Made by a program: the position numbers and the translations under genes. From NCBI GenBank assembly GCA_964030785.1, contig OZ034979.1, positions 40,245,484-40,309,483 of the forward strand: a stretch of 64,000 nt of DNA. The letters run 5' to 3'. Under the pieces are notes generated by a model. It was not told where the DNA came from, made no database searches, and saw only the letters and a list, made by a program, of their open reading frames with translations. This document shows positions 18,903 through 28,010 of the stretch, piece by piece (the first letter of the stretch is position 1; each line of letters opens with the position of its first letter). The DNA comes from Siderastrea siderea (taxonomy: Eukaryota; Cnidaria; Anthozoa; Scleractinia; Rhizangiidae).

Positions 18903-19158
18903 AGCGGTTTTGAAAAATATTGATATATATTGTACGCGTCCAATCACTTCTTCGGATTCTCATGTCACTGTACATAGACACAAAAATATATCTTTGAAAC
19001 TCAAAACATCTTTACGGAATTTTTTTACTGGAACTCTAAGTTCTTCAAGAGATTTTACCTCAGAAAAAAGTGGGTGGTATCAGACATTATTATTCAACAA
19101 ATTGTCACTATGCCCATATATGGTAAGGAAGCGCTCAATATCTGTCATCCGTACATGA
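18871..19158 (+). pseudogene. Likely frame-shifted C-terminal part of the fibre
   Basis: In the frame opening before 18903, codons read VLKNIDIYCTRPITSSDSH and then KLKTSLRNFFTGTLSSS, which is beta-strand-like and follows the fibre head directly. It ends at 19158 inside a strong hairpin. The alternative is that the fibre truly ends at 18902 and this is noise. Confidence 0.4.
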
Positions 19159-19165
19159 CAGATAT
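19138..19165. terminator. Perfect hairpin after the fibre gene
   Basis: An 11-bp perfect stem (ATATCTGTCAT / ATGACAGATAT) encloses a 6-nt loop. It sits at the end of the fibre reading frames and before a gene-poor stretch, so it could define the transcript 3' end, as hairpins do in mimiviruses. Confidence 0.5.
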
Positions 19166-19980
19166 CCTGCGATATACGTAAATGACCATATTTGGAAGTG
19201 CACTGCAGATTTTCTTTCATTGCTTGTTTGGCGGCCATTTTGAAAAGCAAGGCAGTTTAAGCAGTGTTCTCCGGAAATTTTAATTCCCTGGAAGAAACTT
19301 TACACGATTGAATGCTCTCAAAAAGTCAACAAGTATTTGCTTCAGCTCACAAAGACATCCAGAGGTTGACTGGGAATTTTCATAGTGAGAACTCAACCAA
19401 GAAAATGCTATTGCGAATGAAGCAGCACACTTGCTCACGGAAAGTTGTAAAGACTAAAGTTGAAAAGACTTTAATTCAAAGGAAGAGGACTTATTCTCGG
19501 TAAGGTAGCAATATTTTTTTTACTTTGTCTTGTCATTTCCAAACATGAGTTTGTAAATAAGTCTTTTTAAGTGAACGGTAGTAAACTTCGAGTTCTTGAA
19601 GTTCTGTTTTGATTTTTATTAAGCTTATGTGTTGCTAGCTTTTAGCGTTTTCATCATAGAGCCGTAGTTTTTCTCGTTCTGAAAATGGTAGTTGATGGGA
19701 ATTTGTTGAATAATAAAACAATTATCCTGCTCAATCTTGCGGAATATCCCCTGATTTAGCCAACTCGGCCTACGGCCTCGTCGGCTAAGTATCAGGTGAT
19801 ATTCCGCGCGATTTCGCAGGATAATTGTTAAATAAACCTTAATTCTTTCCAAATGCCTTCGTCCGGGATTTTGGCTTTTGAACTAAATATGAATGATGAT
19901 ATTTGGAAAAGTTACAACGCAGTTATACTTCGTATCGAGTATCAAACAAGTGCGTGATAACTTTCCACAAAAAATTTTCA
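19166..19980. other. Stretch of unclear origin between fibre and membrane-protein genes
   Basis: About 800 bp without element-type genes. A short open stretch at 19312-19503 (63 codons, Lys/Arg-rich) ends in TCTCG|GTAAGG, a good splice donor, so it may be a host or transposon exon brought in. A 113-bp fold-back sequence follows at 19717-19829. I could not find clear ends for an insertion. Confidence 0.35.
19717..19829. repeat. 113-bp fold-back sequence
   Basis: AACAATTATCCTGC at the left is mirrored by GCAGGATAATTGTT at the right. Inner arms GCGGAATATC/GATATTCCGC and TTAGCC/GGCTAA also pair, around a centre containing GGCCTACGGCC. It is probably a palindromic MITE inserted in the Polinton. 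Confidence 0.7.
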
Positions 19981-19996
19981 TTTATTATATACCACA

Positions 19997-20449
19997 ATGC
20001 GGGACATTTTCGAATTCAACCATATCGACCAGACACTTTCTGAAGAGAAAGTTAAAATTCTAAAAGATTTATATGGTTATTACCACAAAAAACATTATGG
20101 CTATGAAAAGTTGTACCGCGGTTTTCGAAGAAAAAATTTTGTTTGTAATCTTTCGGCTGGCAAATTAATTATTACTACCGCAGTAGCCGGAGGAATTACG
20201 TTGAACCCTGTTGTTATGGCAACTTTAACTAGTGTCGGTCTTACTTTGAAAGCAGTGGCTAGCCTTAAAAAATACGATAAAAAGACAGAACAAGCAAATT
20301 TTGCCCGGATCGAATACCAAAAAGTCCTTGATGAGATTCGCTTTTACCTCAGAGGAGAAGCTTTCGACGAGAAGGTCTTTCTTGATAGATTGAAAATGAT
20401 AGATAATTTCGTCACTGATCATTGTATGGAAATTCCACTATGTGTTTAA
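19997..20449 (+). CDS. Polinton membrane protein, 150 aa (SLATT-like)
   Basis: N-terminal helical region with YHKKHYGYEKLYRG, then a hydrophobic, glycine-containing double segment (LIITTAVAGGITLNPVVMATLTSVGLTLKAV, about residues 58-88) likely to form two membrane passes, then a charged helix (KKYDKKTEQANFARIEY...). The layout resembles SLATT-type small membrane effectors, and such proteins recur in cnidarian Polintons; the name is tentative. TTATATACC lies just upstream of the ATG. No lesions seen. Confidence 0.6.
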   Translation: MRDIFEFNHIDQTLSEEKVKILKDLYGYYHKKHYGYEKLYRGFRRKNFVCNLSAGKLIITTAVAGGITLNPVVMATLTSVGLTLKAVASLKKYDKKTEQANFARIEYQKVLDEIRFYLRGEAFDEKVFLDRLKMIDNFVTDHCMEIPLCV

Positions 20450-21061
20450 AGAAAGTATGATAAAAAATTCGCTCAATTGTAGATTTTTAAAGTAATTATA
20501 TACTCTAACAAAATGATTGCACTTTTTGCAACTATTTGTTATTGGTTTTTTGAGCTTCTCACGCCTCCCGAAATTTGGCAAATACGCTTTATCACTCGTG
20601 AGTGTGTTTCCAAAATATTGTTACCAACTCGTGACAAAGATGGCTATCCCATTTCCGGCCAAGATGTGGTTCCATAATAAAACAGATAAATTTACATACC
20701 ACGCTTCAATACATTAAAAACATAGCCGGTGGTCGCGGGACTTTCCCTTGGAAATGAGTCATCACATTGTCAAAGTTATGTAAATAGAATCATCTTGAAC
20801 GACCTATAAAAATCCTGATATAGCAATGAACCCGACTAACATCCAGTTTAACTCTGTAACGAACATTCTCGATCTTTCAAACATGACTTCACATCTAAAT
20901 CTGTTTTTCTTTCATCATTGCCGGGACTTTCCCGAATAAACTCTACTGTTCTGAATCGAAAGAAAGTTCCCGAAATGTATCACCCGCCGTCGTAACTGAA
21001 CGTAAGGTGACCGCGACTTGAAAAACTGACATCACCCCATTTTATATCATTTGGAAACAAA

Positions 21062-21420
21062 CATGGAATGGGACGACTCTTGCGATTTCAATCTTTAAGA
21101 TATTGAAAACCACTGATCAATGTACACAAACTTCAGGCATCTCCGAGGAGCAGAAGGCAATACTTCAAATGTATATCAGCTATCATGATGAAATGAAAAC
21201 ATTTTCTTGAAAACTTCCTTTACAAAAGGGAAGCTGAAGGATCGCTGGTAGCAAGTGTGTACTTCAAAAAAAACCTACATCAAGTCTCGCAAATCCGTAA
21301 AGTTTTGGAAGTGCCTGAATACCAATCCTATTGGCAACAAGTCGTTCAAACACGAAAAAACTGTGTCTGGTTCGCGGTTTCTAAGGAGATATTTTTAGCG
21401 CATCGACTTACACCGTAAGC
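21062..21420 (+). pseudogene. Decayed small Polinton ORF
   Basis: A protein-like sequence is spread over at least two frames: MEWDDSCDFNL from 21063, then ISEEQKAILQMYISYHDEM, then NFLYKREAEGSLVASVYFKK and YWQQVVQTRKNCVWFAVSKE to a stop near 21419. The frame changes near 21100 and 21208. No family recognised. 20450-21061 holds nothing I can support. Confidence 0.4.
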
Positions 21421-21764
21421 CGTTAATTATTCATTAGCTTTCAGTGTAATCACTTCACATCGGCTCACACCGTAAGCCGTTAATTATTCATTAGCTTTCA
21501 GTGTAATCACTTCACATCGGCTTACGCCGTAAGCCGTTAATTATTCATTAGCTTTCAGTGTAATCAGATATTTTTAACACATCGGCTTACGCCGTAAGCC
21601 GTTAATTATTCATTAGCTTTCAGTGTAATCAGATATTTTTAACACATCGGCTTACGGCGTAAGCCGTTAATTATTCATTTGCTTTCAGTGTAATCAGATA
21701 TTTTTAACACATCGGCTTACGGCGTAAGCCATTAATTATTCATTTGCTTTCAGTGTAATCAGAT
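21401..21764. repeat. Six-unit tandem repeat with a hairpin in every unit
   Basis: Units start at 21401, 21458, 21515, 21580, 21645 and 21710, with periods 57, 57, 65, 65, 65. Each carries CGGCTTAC-NNN-GTAAGCCG, an 8-bp stem with a 3-nt loop, followed by TTAATTATTCATT and CTTTCAGTGTAATCA. The loop is GCC in units 3 and 4 and GGC in units 5 and 6; units 1 and 2 have ACC with imperfect stems. The array lies 1.5 kb inside the right terminus. Confidence 0.9.
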
Positions 21765-21894
21765 ACAATAAAAATCCTTATTAAAATATGTATATTCATT
21801 GTGTCCTATTTTTTCCTTTGCTTTTTTTATGTTTATCTAATTTTCTTTTTTTGTGCGCTAGGGGGGTTTAATTTTTGGTCGAGCAGAAAAGTAC

Positions 21895-22171
21895 ATGCTA
21901 TTAAACAAATGTATACCAATTGTATCTTCAATGGATGTCTACACAGATCAACACACGATCTCACAAGATTTCCCATCAAAAAAATATATATTAATTGATG
22001 AACCAGATTTCTCTGACAAAGAAGAATGGCCAACAGAAGAATGTTTTGACATTGTTGAAATTTTCAAATGGAGATACGTCTTGTTGAAGATCTTATCGAT
22101 TTGTTAATAAACTGGGTATAGAAATGTCTGATGAAGGAAATGAATATTTTGTTTTTAGATTAAAAAAATAA
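21895..22171 (+). pseudogene. Small Polinton ORF with one frame change
   Basis: The ORF 21895-22107 reads SMDVYTDQHTISQDFPSKKY, LIDEPDFSDKEEWPTEECFD and EIFKWRYV, then ends early; another frame continues with RFVNKLGIEMSDEGNEYFVF to TAA at 22169-22171. The junction is near 22085-22100. Acidic small protein, no family recognised. Confidence 0.45.
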
Positions 22172-22234
22172 ATTAATGATTATGATAAACTTCTTCAAAC
22201 ATATCAGTGCAAAACTTAATTAGGGTTAAATCAA

Positions 22235-22531
22235 TTATATCGGGACAGAAATGGTTATTTCATGTAAAATTTCTTCTTGTTTATAACAAGGGTAACAACC
22301 CCCTCCACAACAACAATGCATATAGGCAACACACACTATAATATGCACAAGCCGCTCCATTTCAGGACAGAAAGGTTGTATTAAAAGCTCGTTGTGAACC
22401 AGGTTCCAACCCAAAACCTCTCGCTCTTTCAGTTTTATGGCGAGGTAATGTTTGTAAATTATCTCACGTAACTCTGGTGGTAGGTTTTGTATTGCTTCGG
22501 TAATCTGACAGTTGTTGAACCCGGCAGCCAT
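22235..22531 (-). CDS. Small Cys-containing protein with F-box/PRANC-like motif
   Basis: I chose the ATG at 22531 (MAAGFNNCQ) because the frame upstream is low-complexity. The 98-aa product has NLPPELREIIYKHYLAIKLKE, which resembles an F-box-like or PRANC-like helix pair, then LVHNELLIQPFCPE and a CCCGGGCYPCYKQ cysteine cluster. The second half is clearly related to the neighbour at 22630-23013 (VHNELLKQPFC..., LCYPCF). Possible ubiquitin-ligase adaptor or metal-binding regulator; function not established. Confidence 0.65.
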   Translation of the reverse strand: MAAGFNNCQITEAIQNLPPELREIIYKHYLAIKLKEREVLGWNLVHNELLIQPFCPEMERLVHIIVCVAYMHCCCGGGCYPCYKQEEILHEITISVPI

Positions 22532-22629
22532 CTTTGACTCACAAATATTTAATCGATTATAATTTTTTTGTGTGTGTGTTCGGTTATGTTTCGTTTTGTT
22601 TTTTTTTTTAAATTGGTGGTTGGTACTCT

Positions 22630-23013
22630 TCACAAAAGCACACCGAGGTCAACCAATTCCTTAAAGTCGTTATATGCGCTGTGCCAGTCGTAAGTATCAG
22701 AGCAAATCTTTAATAAAGGTATATTCTCAATCGGAGGAGTGTACAACAGTTTATGTTTGATTCCTTGCTCAAAACAGGGATAACAAAGCCCTTCCCAACG
22801 ACAGTCTTTATAATCTAAACATATAATTATACGCGCAAGTTGCTGCCTGTTATGACAGAAAGGTTGTTTTAATAACTCATTGTGTACCTCTTTCCATTTA
22901 GCTGTTTTTCGAACAGCAGGAGCGTCCTCTGCAAGTAATTGCTCTAAAGCTTGTAACGTTGCTGGATCAAGTTCTTTCAATAGCTCTTCAATGTTTATGT
23001 TATGTGCAGACAT
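22630..23013 (-). CDS. Polinton right-TIR gene, 127-aa Cys-containing protein
   Basis: The first 36 residues (MSAHNINIEELLKELDPAT...) are encoded by the TIR and nearly identical to the left-end gene at 3539. After RKT the sequence diverges into KEVHNELLKQPFCHNRQQL, then DCRWEGLCYPCFEQG, homologous to the C-terminal half of the gene at 22235-22531. It looks like a fusion of the TIR leader to a Cys-cluster domain. Transcription is inward from the right TIR promoter. Confidence 0.7.
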   Translation of the reverse strand: MSAHNINIEELLKELDPATLQALEQLLAEDAPAVRKTAKWKEVHNELLKQPFCHNRQQLARIIICLDYKDCRWEGLCYPCFEQGIKHKLLYTPPIENIPLLKICSDTYDWHSAYNDFKELVDLGVLL

Positions 23014-23253
23014 TACAACTTGGTTATAACTACGATATGTAATTCTTTAATTAAAAATTTTTTTTATGTTGGGTGGTTTGTTTCGGGCAAGTAGTATATC
23101 ATGTAATTAACAAATACTTCCTAATTGTCAGCGGTTTATTTTCGAATTTTAAAGCTCCTTTGCATCGCATTTTTTATTATGGTGAGAGCTTTAAAATTCG
23201 AAAATAAACCGCTGACAATCTGGTGGTATTTGTTAACTACAGGTCATACTACT
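22904..23253 (-). repeat. Polinton right terminal inverted repeat
   Basis: Reverse complement of 3301-3648 with a few substitutions and a 2-nt indel. It ends AGTAGTAT (read inward) at 23253 and is followed by GAAAG. Outer arms 23186-23253 and 23090-23157 form the terminal hairpin. Confidence 0.95.
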
Positions 23254-23285
23254 GAAAGAAAGGAAGGAAGGAAGGAAGGAAGGAA

Positions 23286-23317
<32 letters not shown>

Positions 23318-23365
23318 AAGCGAGCGAGCGAGGGGGAGGGGTGGGTGTGCGTGCATGTGTGTGTG
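23254..23365. repeat. GAAA/GGAA/GCGA/GTGT microsatellite at the Polinton right junction
   Basis: Continues the tetranucleotide tract found left of the element, then GCGA and GT-rich sequence, the same order seen beside the other WAP exon at 2867-2942. Confidence 0.8.
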
Positions 23366-23423
23366 ACTGACATCAGCCAGGAAATGGTCATAAATGATGT
23401 ACAGTATAGTATAAGCTAGGTAC

Positions 23424-23558
23424 CTGGTTTCACGCACATGTGACCGCAACCGTTGGAGCAGCATTTTTCATTATCTGGACAATCCCCATCTCCACTGCAG
23501 GCCTCAACACAAATACCAAAGCCTGTAGGCTTAGGACATGCACCCGGCCTCCCTAATG
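23424..23558 (-). CDS. WAP-domain gene, first WAP exon
   Basis: 135 nt, phase 1-1, between TTGCCTGCAG (acceptor) and GTACCT (donor). It encodes [20 protein letters not shown], then [20 protein letters not shown], a complete four-disulfide core. It is a clear duplicate of the exon at 3004-3141; skipping or including either keeps the frame. Splicing to the next exon now crosses the 19.95-kb Polinton. Confidence 0.85.
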
Positions 23559-23891
23559 CTGCAGGCAAGAAGATTAAAACAAGCTACACGAGAAATGAGT
23601 TATTCTTGAATAAACAAACATATAAATAAACTAGTGTGTGCCACAAGTAAAAAACTCGACGTTTGTAAACATTCAAATGTATGAAGATCACTGCCATTTT
23701 ACTTCCTGCACAGCCAGCCTGCTAATTATACAATCTTCTCATTATTAGTGTGGCCAACTTTTTTGGCCCGAAAACAAGCTCATGCGTGATTGTCTTATCT
23801 GAAAACCTCACCGCTAATCGGAGCATTCTGCCACCCCGTCAATTCCAAAAATAAATCAGTCAATCAATTAAATAAGTACGCCTGTACTCAC

Positions 23892-23925
23892 GTTCTCGCT
23901 TTACAAAGGCAGACCTGACCTTGTC
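23892..23925 (-). CDS. WAP-domain gene, short linker exon
   Basis: 34 nt, from CTTTTTAAG (acceptor) to a GTGAGT donor, encoding DKVRSAFVKRE. Phase 0 in and 1 out fits both neighbours exactly. Short, so less certain. Confidence 0.6.
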
Positions 23926-24459
23926 CTTAAAAAGGATGGAAGAAAAGCCTGTGTATTAATAACAACATTTTACGAGGGAAAGTGTTCCTTCAGTTACCTT
24001 AGAACAACAACGAGAAATAATATAATGTATCAGCGCTATAAATCAGTGCGCAAGTCACATTCTTTATGTAGAGTATACGCAGAGTTGGTGGAATACTGAA
24101 CGTGGTTCCATCTCTTTTTCTCGGGTGTCATACGTCGCCTGAGATTGTTTTTGGTTGGGCTGAGATTGGTTATGAAGGGTTTGACTCCAGGATGGTCAAG
24201 TCGACCCATCCCCTCTCCCCCTAATACCCCCTCAAAGCTAAAGTCAAGTTGATGGGGATCAAGTTATAAAACATTAACAACCGTTACTCTGGTTTAATAA
24301 TTTGTTGTGAATGTAAAAAAATATCCACGGTATAACTCGACATTTCGGGTACGTCTCTATCCCTATTCACGGGAAGAGATGAAGAATTCACAAAAAGCAT
24401 GGTTATATAAAGAAAAATGCAAATATAAACATTTAAAAATGTGTAAACATGTTACTTAC

Positions 24460-24516
24460 GGACAAGACGCAACACACGAAGAACACCAAGAATATGGCAA
24501 TTAGTGTGCCTTTCAT
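24460..24516 (-). CDS. WAP-domain gene, signal-peptide exon
   Basis: ATG at 24516 begins MKGTLIAIFLVFFVCCVLS, a clear secretion signal, followed by GTAAGT (donor, phase 0). The product is therefore secreted, as expected for a WAP protein. Confidence 0.8.
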
Positions 24517-25379
24517 TTTGACTGATCAATCTACAATAAAAAATAAAGACAGAAAAAGTGAGAATTTAAATGTTAAGCAACATCAGAATTTGCACTGTAA
24601 TGCTCGGACTTTACTTTTTCCATTATGAGAATTACTACTCTTTACTTTCTCATGCCCCAGGTCCACTAATACTTGTCAGCACGAAACGTAAACAGTGGTC
24701 TGCTTTTTATCTTACGTTTTGCATGTTTTGGGAATGGTATTATTAGGTGTTTTTTTAATAATATTTTATAACTTACAATGAAGTTAGCTTCGTTTTGCTT
24801 GCCTTGTTTTGATATTTCTTTTGTATTGAGTGTAGGTGTTGTAGTAGTCAGTCTATATAAGAATAATGAGAACACTCTTTCACTTCCCTTTTTGAAGTAT
24901 TTCTGCCTCCTTCTTATTGACTGATCCTTTTATTCTGGAGCACGTAGAAATGAAATTTTATCACGCGTGTTTTTTGGTCTATTTCCCTGTTCCTTTATTA
25001 TTTTCTCGGAGTTATATGGATAAGTTTTTTTAATAATTCCGCCTCAGCATTTTCTCTCATGCTTAGTTATTGAAGCCGATATCACTCACACACAAAAAAA
25101 CTTTGTTATATTAACAGTTCCAGCTTACGGAAATTTGAATCCAGCCGAAAATAAGCGCGATTATTGGTGGCCAAATGGCATAATTTGACCTCTGTTTTAT
25201 AAAGGGTAAAATATGTGAGTAGGTTTGTAGATATAAAGGGTAAAATATGTGAGTAGGTTTATAGATTTCACTCGAAAGAAGGCTAATCGGCCGGCCTTTG
25301 TTGTAAGGGAAAATTTGCAGAATAGATCGCTACAATCATATACCTTTATTTATAGTTAATATTCGGGGTTTTTTACTGC

Positions 25380-27270
25380 AGAATTCAAGTCATCTGAGCA
25401 GGCAGTACGCAACCTTTACAAACACTTAACATATCAGTTCTATCTGCTAAATTGCAGCCTTAACATTTGCATTTTGACTTTTGTCCTATTAGAGCAGAAC
25501 TGGTTTTTTAATTTGTTAAAGCATGCAAAGTTAATTTACTGATCGAGTTTCACTGAGTTTACTGAAATGTTTATTCGTTTGAAGTGAAGATTTCGTGAAA
25601 GGCATACGACTTAAAAGAGGTTTTGTAATGTAATATCAACAACATGGTTATAATATGAATCGCATTTGTACAAAAAACGTGAAGAATGGATTTTTTCTAT
25701 AAAAAGACTTTTTTTTTACACCCAAAAAACTGCACATCTGCATAAAAATATAAATAAAGAGATCATGAGACTCCTAGAAAACAAAAATTTATAAATCCAT
25801 AATAAGTTCTACATTTAATTTATATTAAATACATGGTATTTTTTTAACATGACTACCTAGAAAGAATCCACTACTTTAAATATACCATTTCAGTGCAATA
25901 CTAAATTTAGAGCACGAAGTATAGCCTCGGTCAGTAGAGAAATGTTACATTAAACGTAGTTAAAGACCTTATATAACTATATAGTCCATTTTCTAACAGT
26001 TTTCCTGGAGACCGAGGCATGTGTTTAATTTTTTGGTAATTGTAAATAAAGATGTTTGAGAGGTGTCAAATTGAAAAAAGACAACAACAATTTATTTTAT
26101 TTTTTCGCAGGAAAGTTCTTTTTACACGACTATCAGTTACAAAACAAAAACTGCCAAAACGAAGATTACTCTTCATATAATCAGTGCTTTAACCTACTCT
26201 TGCCACAAGACCAAAGAATTCAGTATTCTCAGTGTAAACCAAAGTCTATTCAGTTTTATCTTTAGTTCTGCCTGACTTTGTTTTATCTCTTTTTTTTTTG
26301 GTGGTGGTGGTGTTTTTATTCAGTGCAGACTTAATCAGGCGAGCCGAGCAGTGCGTAAGAGAAACCTTAAATTAAACTTACTATACACTTTGCTTAACAA
26401 TTCAACATTTCATCAGTTTTAGCTGCTAAGTTGGAGCCTTGGCACATTTTTAACATTTACATTTTGACTTTTGTCCTGTTATTGCAGAAATGATTTTCAA
26501 ATGTGTATGTTGGACCATGCCAGGATTAATTTACTGAGTTCACTACACTAACCTTCGATAGACAAACGCCGCCCAAACTGAAATGCTATAGATGGCTTCT
26601 TCGTTCGAAGTGAAGCTTTCGTGATATGCAAATAAACTTCAAAGAGGTTTTAATTTTGCCCAGTAAGTGCAGCTGAAAGCAATATCAGCAACATAAAAAT
26701 AACACGTAACACGTTTACTATAGTGCAAAAACGCCACAAGCTGCAGGGAAAACAGGTGTTATTCTGTTTTCGCCTCAAACATTTTTCTTTAACACAGTGA
26801 TGAATTATATTTACTGAAAGCTGCAAAAGAATTGTTTCAGCTAATTGTTTTCAAAAAAAGCGTTAGTTCCGAAGTTAGTTTGATATTAGTCAAGAATAAT
26901 TACACGCAAACAAAGAATCGCAGGTTCTAATAAAATCAAAGCACAAGACATTTAGCTTGCAAAAGAAATGCAATTTTCATGAATTTTAAATTATTATATT
27001 ATTTTCATGAAAAACGGTCTATTTTCTTAACACTTATTCATTAGAAATTCTTAATTTTCGTGATTGTAAATTGACTTTGAAGAGGTATTAATGTTGGCTC
27101 AGGGTGAACTGGTGAATATGGAACTCAATGGTGCAAAAAGGCAAAGGGAATTGCACGAAAAGAAAGTTTTCTATTTTCTTGTGGAAAAATCCTCTTTTCA
27201 TACGACTGCTAATTGACAAATAAAAACTGCATAAATATGACTTTATAAAAGCCAAAAAATATTAAGTTAA
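25380..27270. repeat. Degenerate tandem copies of a unit of about 1 kb
   Basis: Shared landmarks recur in order: ACATTTTGACTTTTGTCCT-like (25468, 26459), GAAGTGAAG...TTTCGTGA (25580, 26607), AAGAGGTTTT (25615, 26642, 27076) and an ACACGACT...AAAACTGC-like segment (25725, 26125, 27200). The copies are heavily diverged. Confidence 0.5.
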
Positions 27271-27961
27271 AAGATTATGTTTCATTTACTTGTAAACGAC
27301 GTCCAATATTAAGCTGATACATTTTCACATAATTCTTTATGTGAAAATGAGTTTGGAAAAGAAAAATGTTACTCGTGAAAGTGTAGTTGCCGAGTGTACA
27401 TTTCGTTCCCTTGCAAAATTTCTCGGCTACATTGTTTTGATATTTTATGATTGTACATGTTGTAAACAAAAATCAGAGGTAGAGTTTTTGGTTATTAAAT
27501 AAAGCTTTAACGACAAAAACATAATACGACTGACATTAGTGCAGTAAAGTGTCACAAACGGCACAAATCATTTGGCTTAAGACGAAACAGAATTTCTTCA
27601 AACCATATTCTTGCGTCGTCAAACAGACATGTGACGAGCGTACATCGCTATTTCAATTAACCTGTTAACGTTATTGAACCAGAAAAAAAAATGACGCCTA
27701 AACGATAAAACTACAAAGTGACCCATGGTTGTCGTCGTTGTCGTTTTTTATTAAGTTACAAACGTTATTTACAAAACAACAATAACAAGAAACAAAGAAA
27801 ACACAACTAAACAAAACATGTTAAAAGATAATCCTACGGACGACAGCTCATTGGTGTTGCACAGGGCACCCAGGTTCACAAGAGGGCCACTTGGCAAAAT
27901 ACATTTGATCGCTAGTTTAGTCAAAAGTTACATATCGCATCAAATATTGTCTATGTGTTGT

Positions 27962-28010
27962 CAGTCAGTTTTTAAATTTTCGATGAAACATAAAATTTAA
28001 AAACTGACTG
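27962..28010. repeat. 19-bp perfect inverted repeat
   Basis: CAGTCAGTTTTTAAATTTT at 27962-27980 is repeated in reverse complement at 27992-28010, leaving an 11-nt loop. Confidence 0.85.

Larger units (their letters stand above)
3301..23253. mobile_element. Maverick/Polinton (adintovirus-like) integrated element, complete, decayed
   Basis: A self-synthesising virus-like DNA transposon bounded by about 350-bp inverted repeats that start AGTAGTATGACC. It has the hallmark set: protein-primed PolB, rve integrase, adenain-like protease, A32-type packaging ATPase, double-jelly-roll capsid protein and penton, plus PLA2-domain minor capsid protein and a collagen fibre. The length (19,953 bp) is normal for Polintons. 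It sits in a WAP-gene intron. The two TIRs differ by roughly seven positions upstream of the ATG, and several genes are broken, so it is unlikely to be active as it stands. Confidence 0.95.

Noticed and set aside
21401..21764. CRISPR-like array
   Set aside because: The repeats are directly tandem with no unique spacers, and the genome is eukaryotic.
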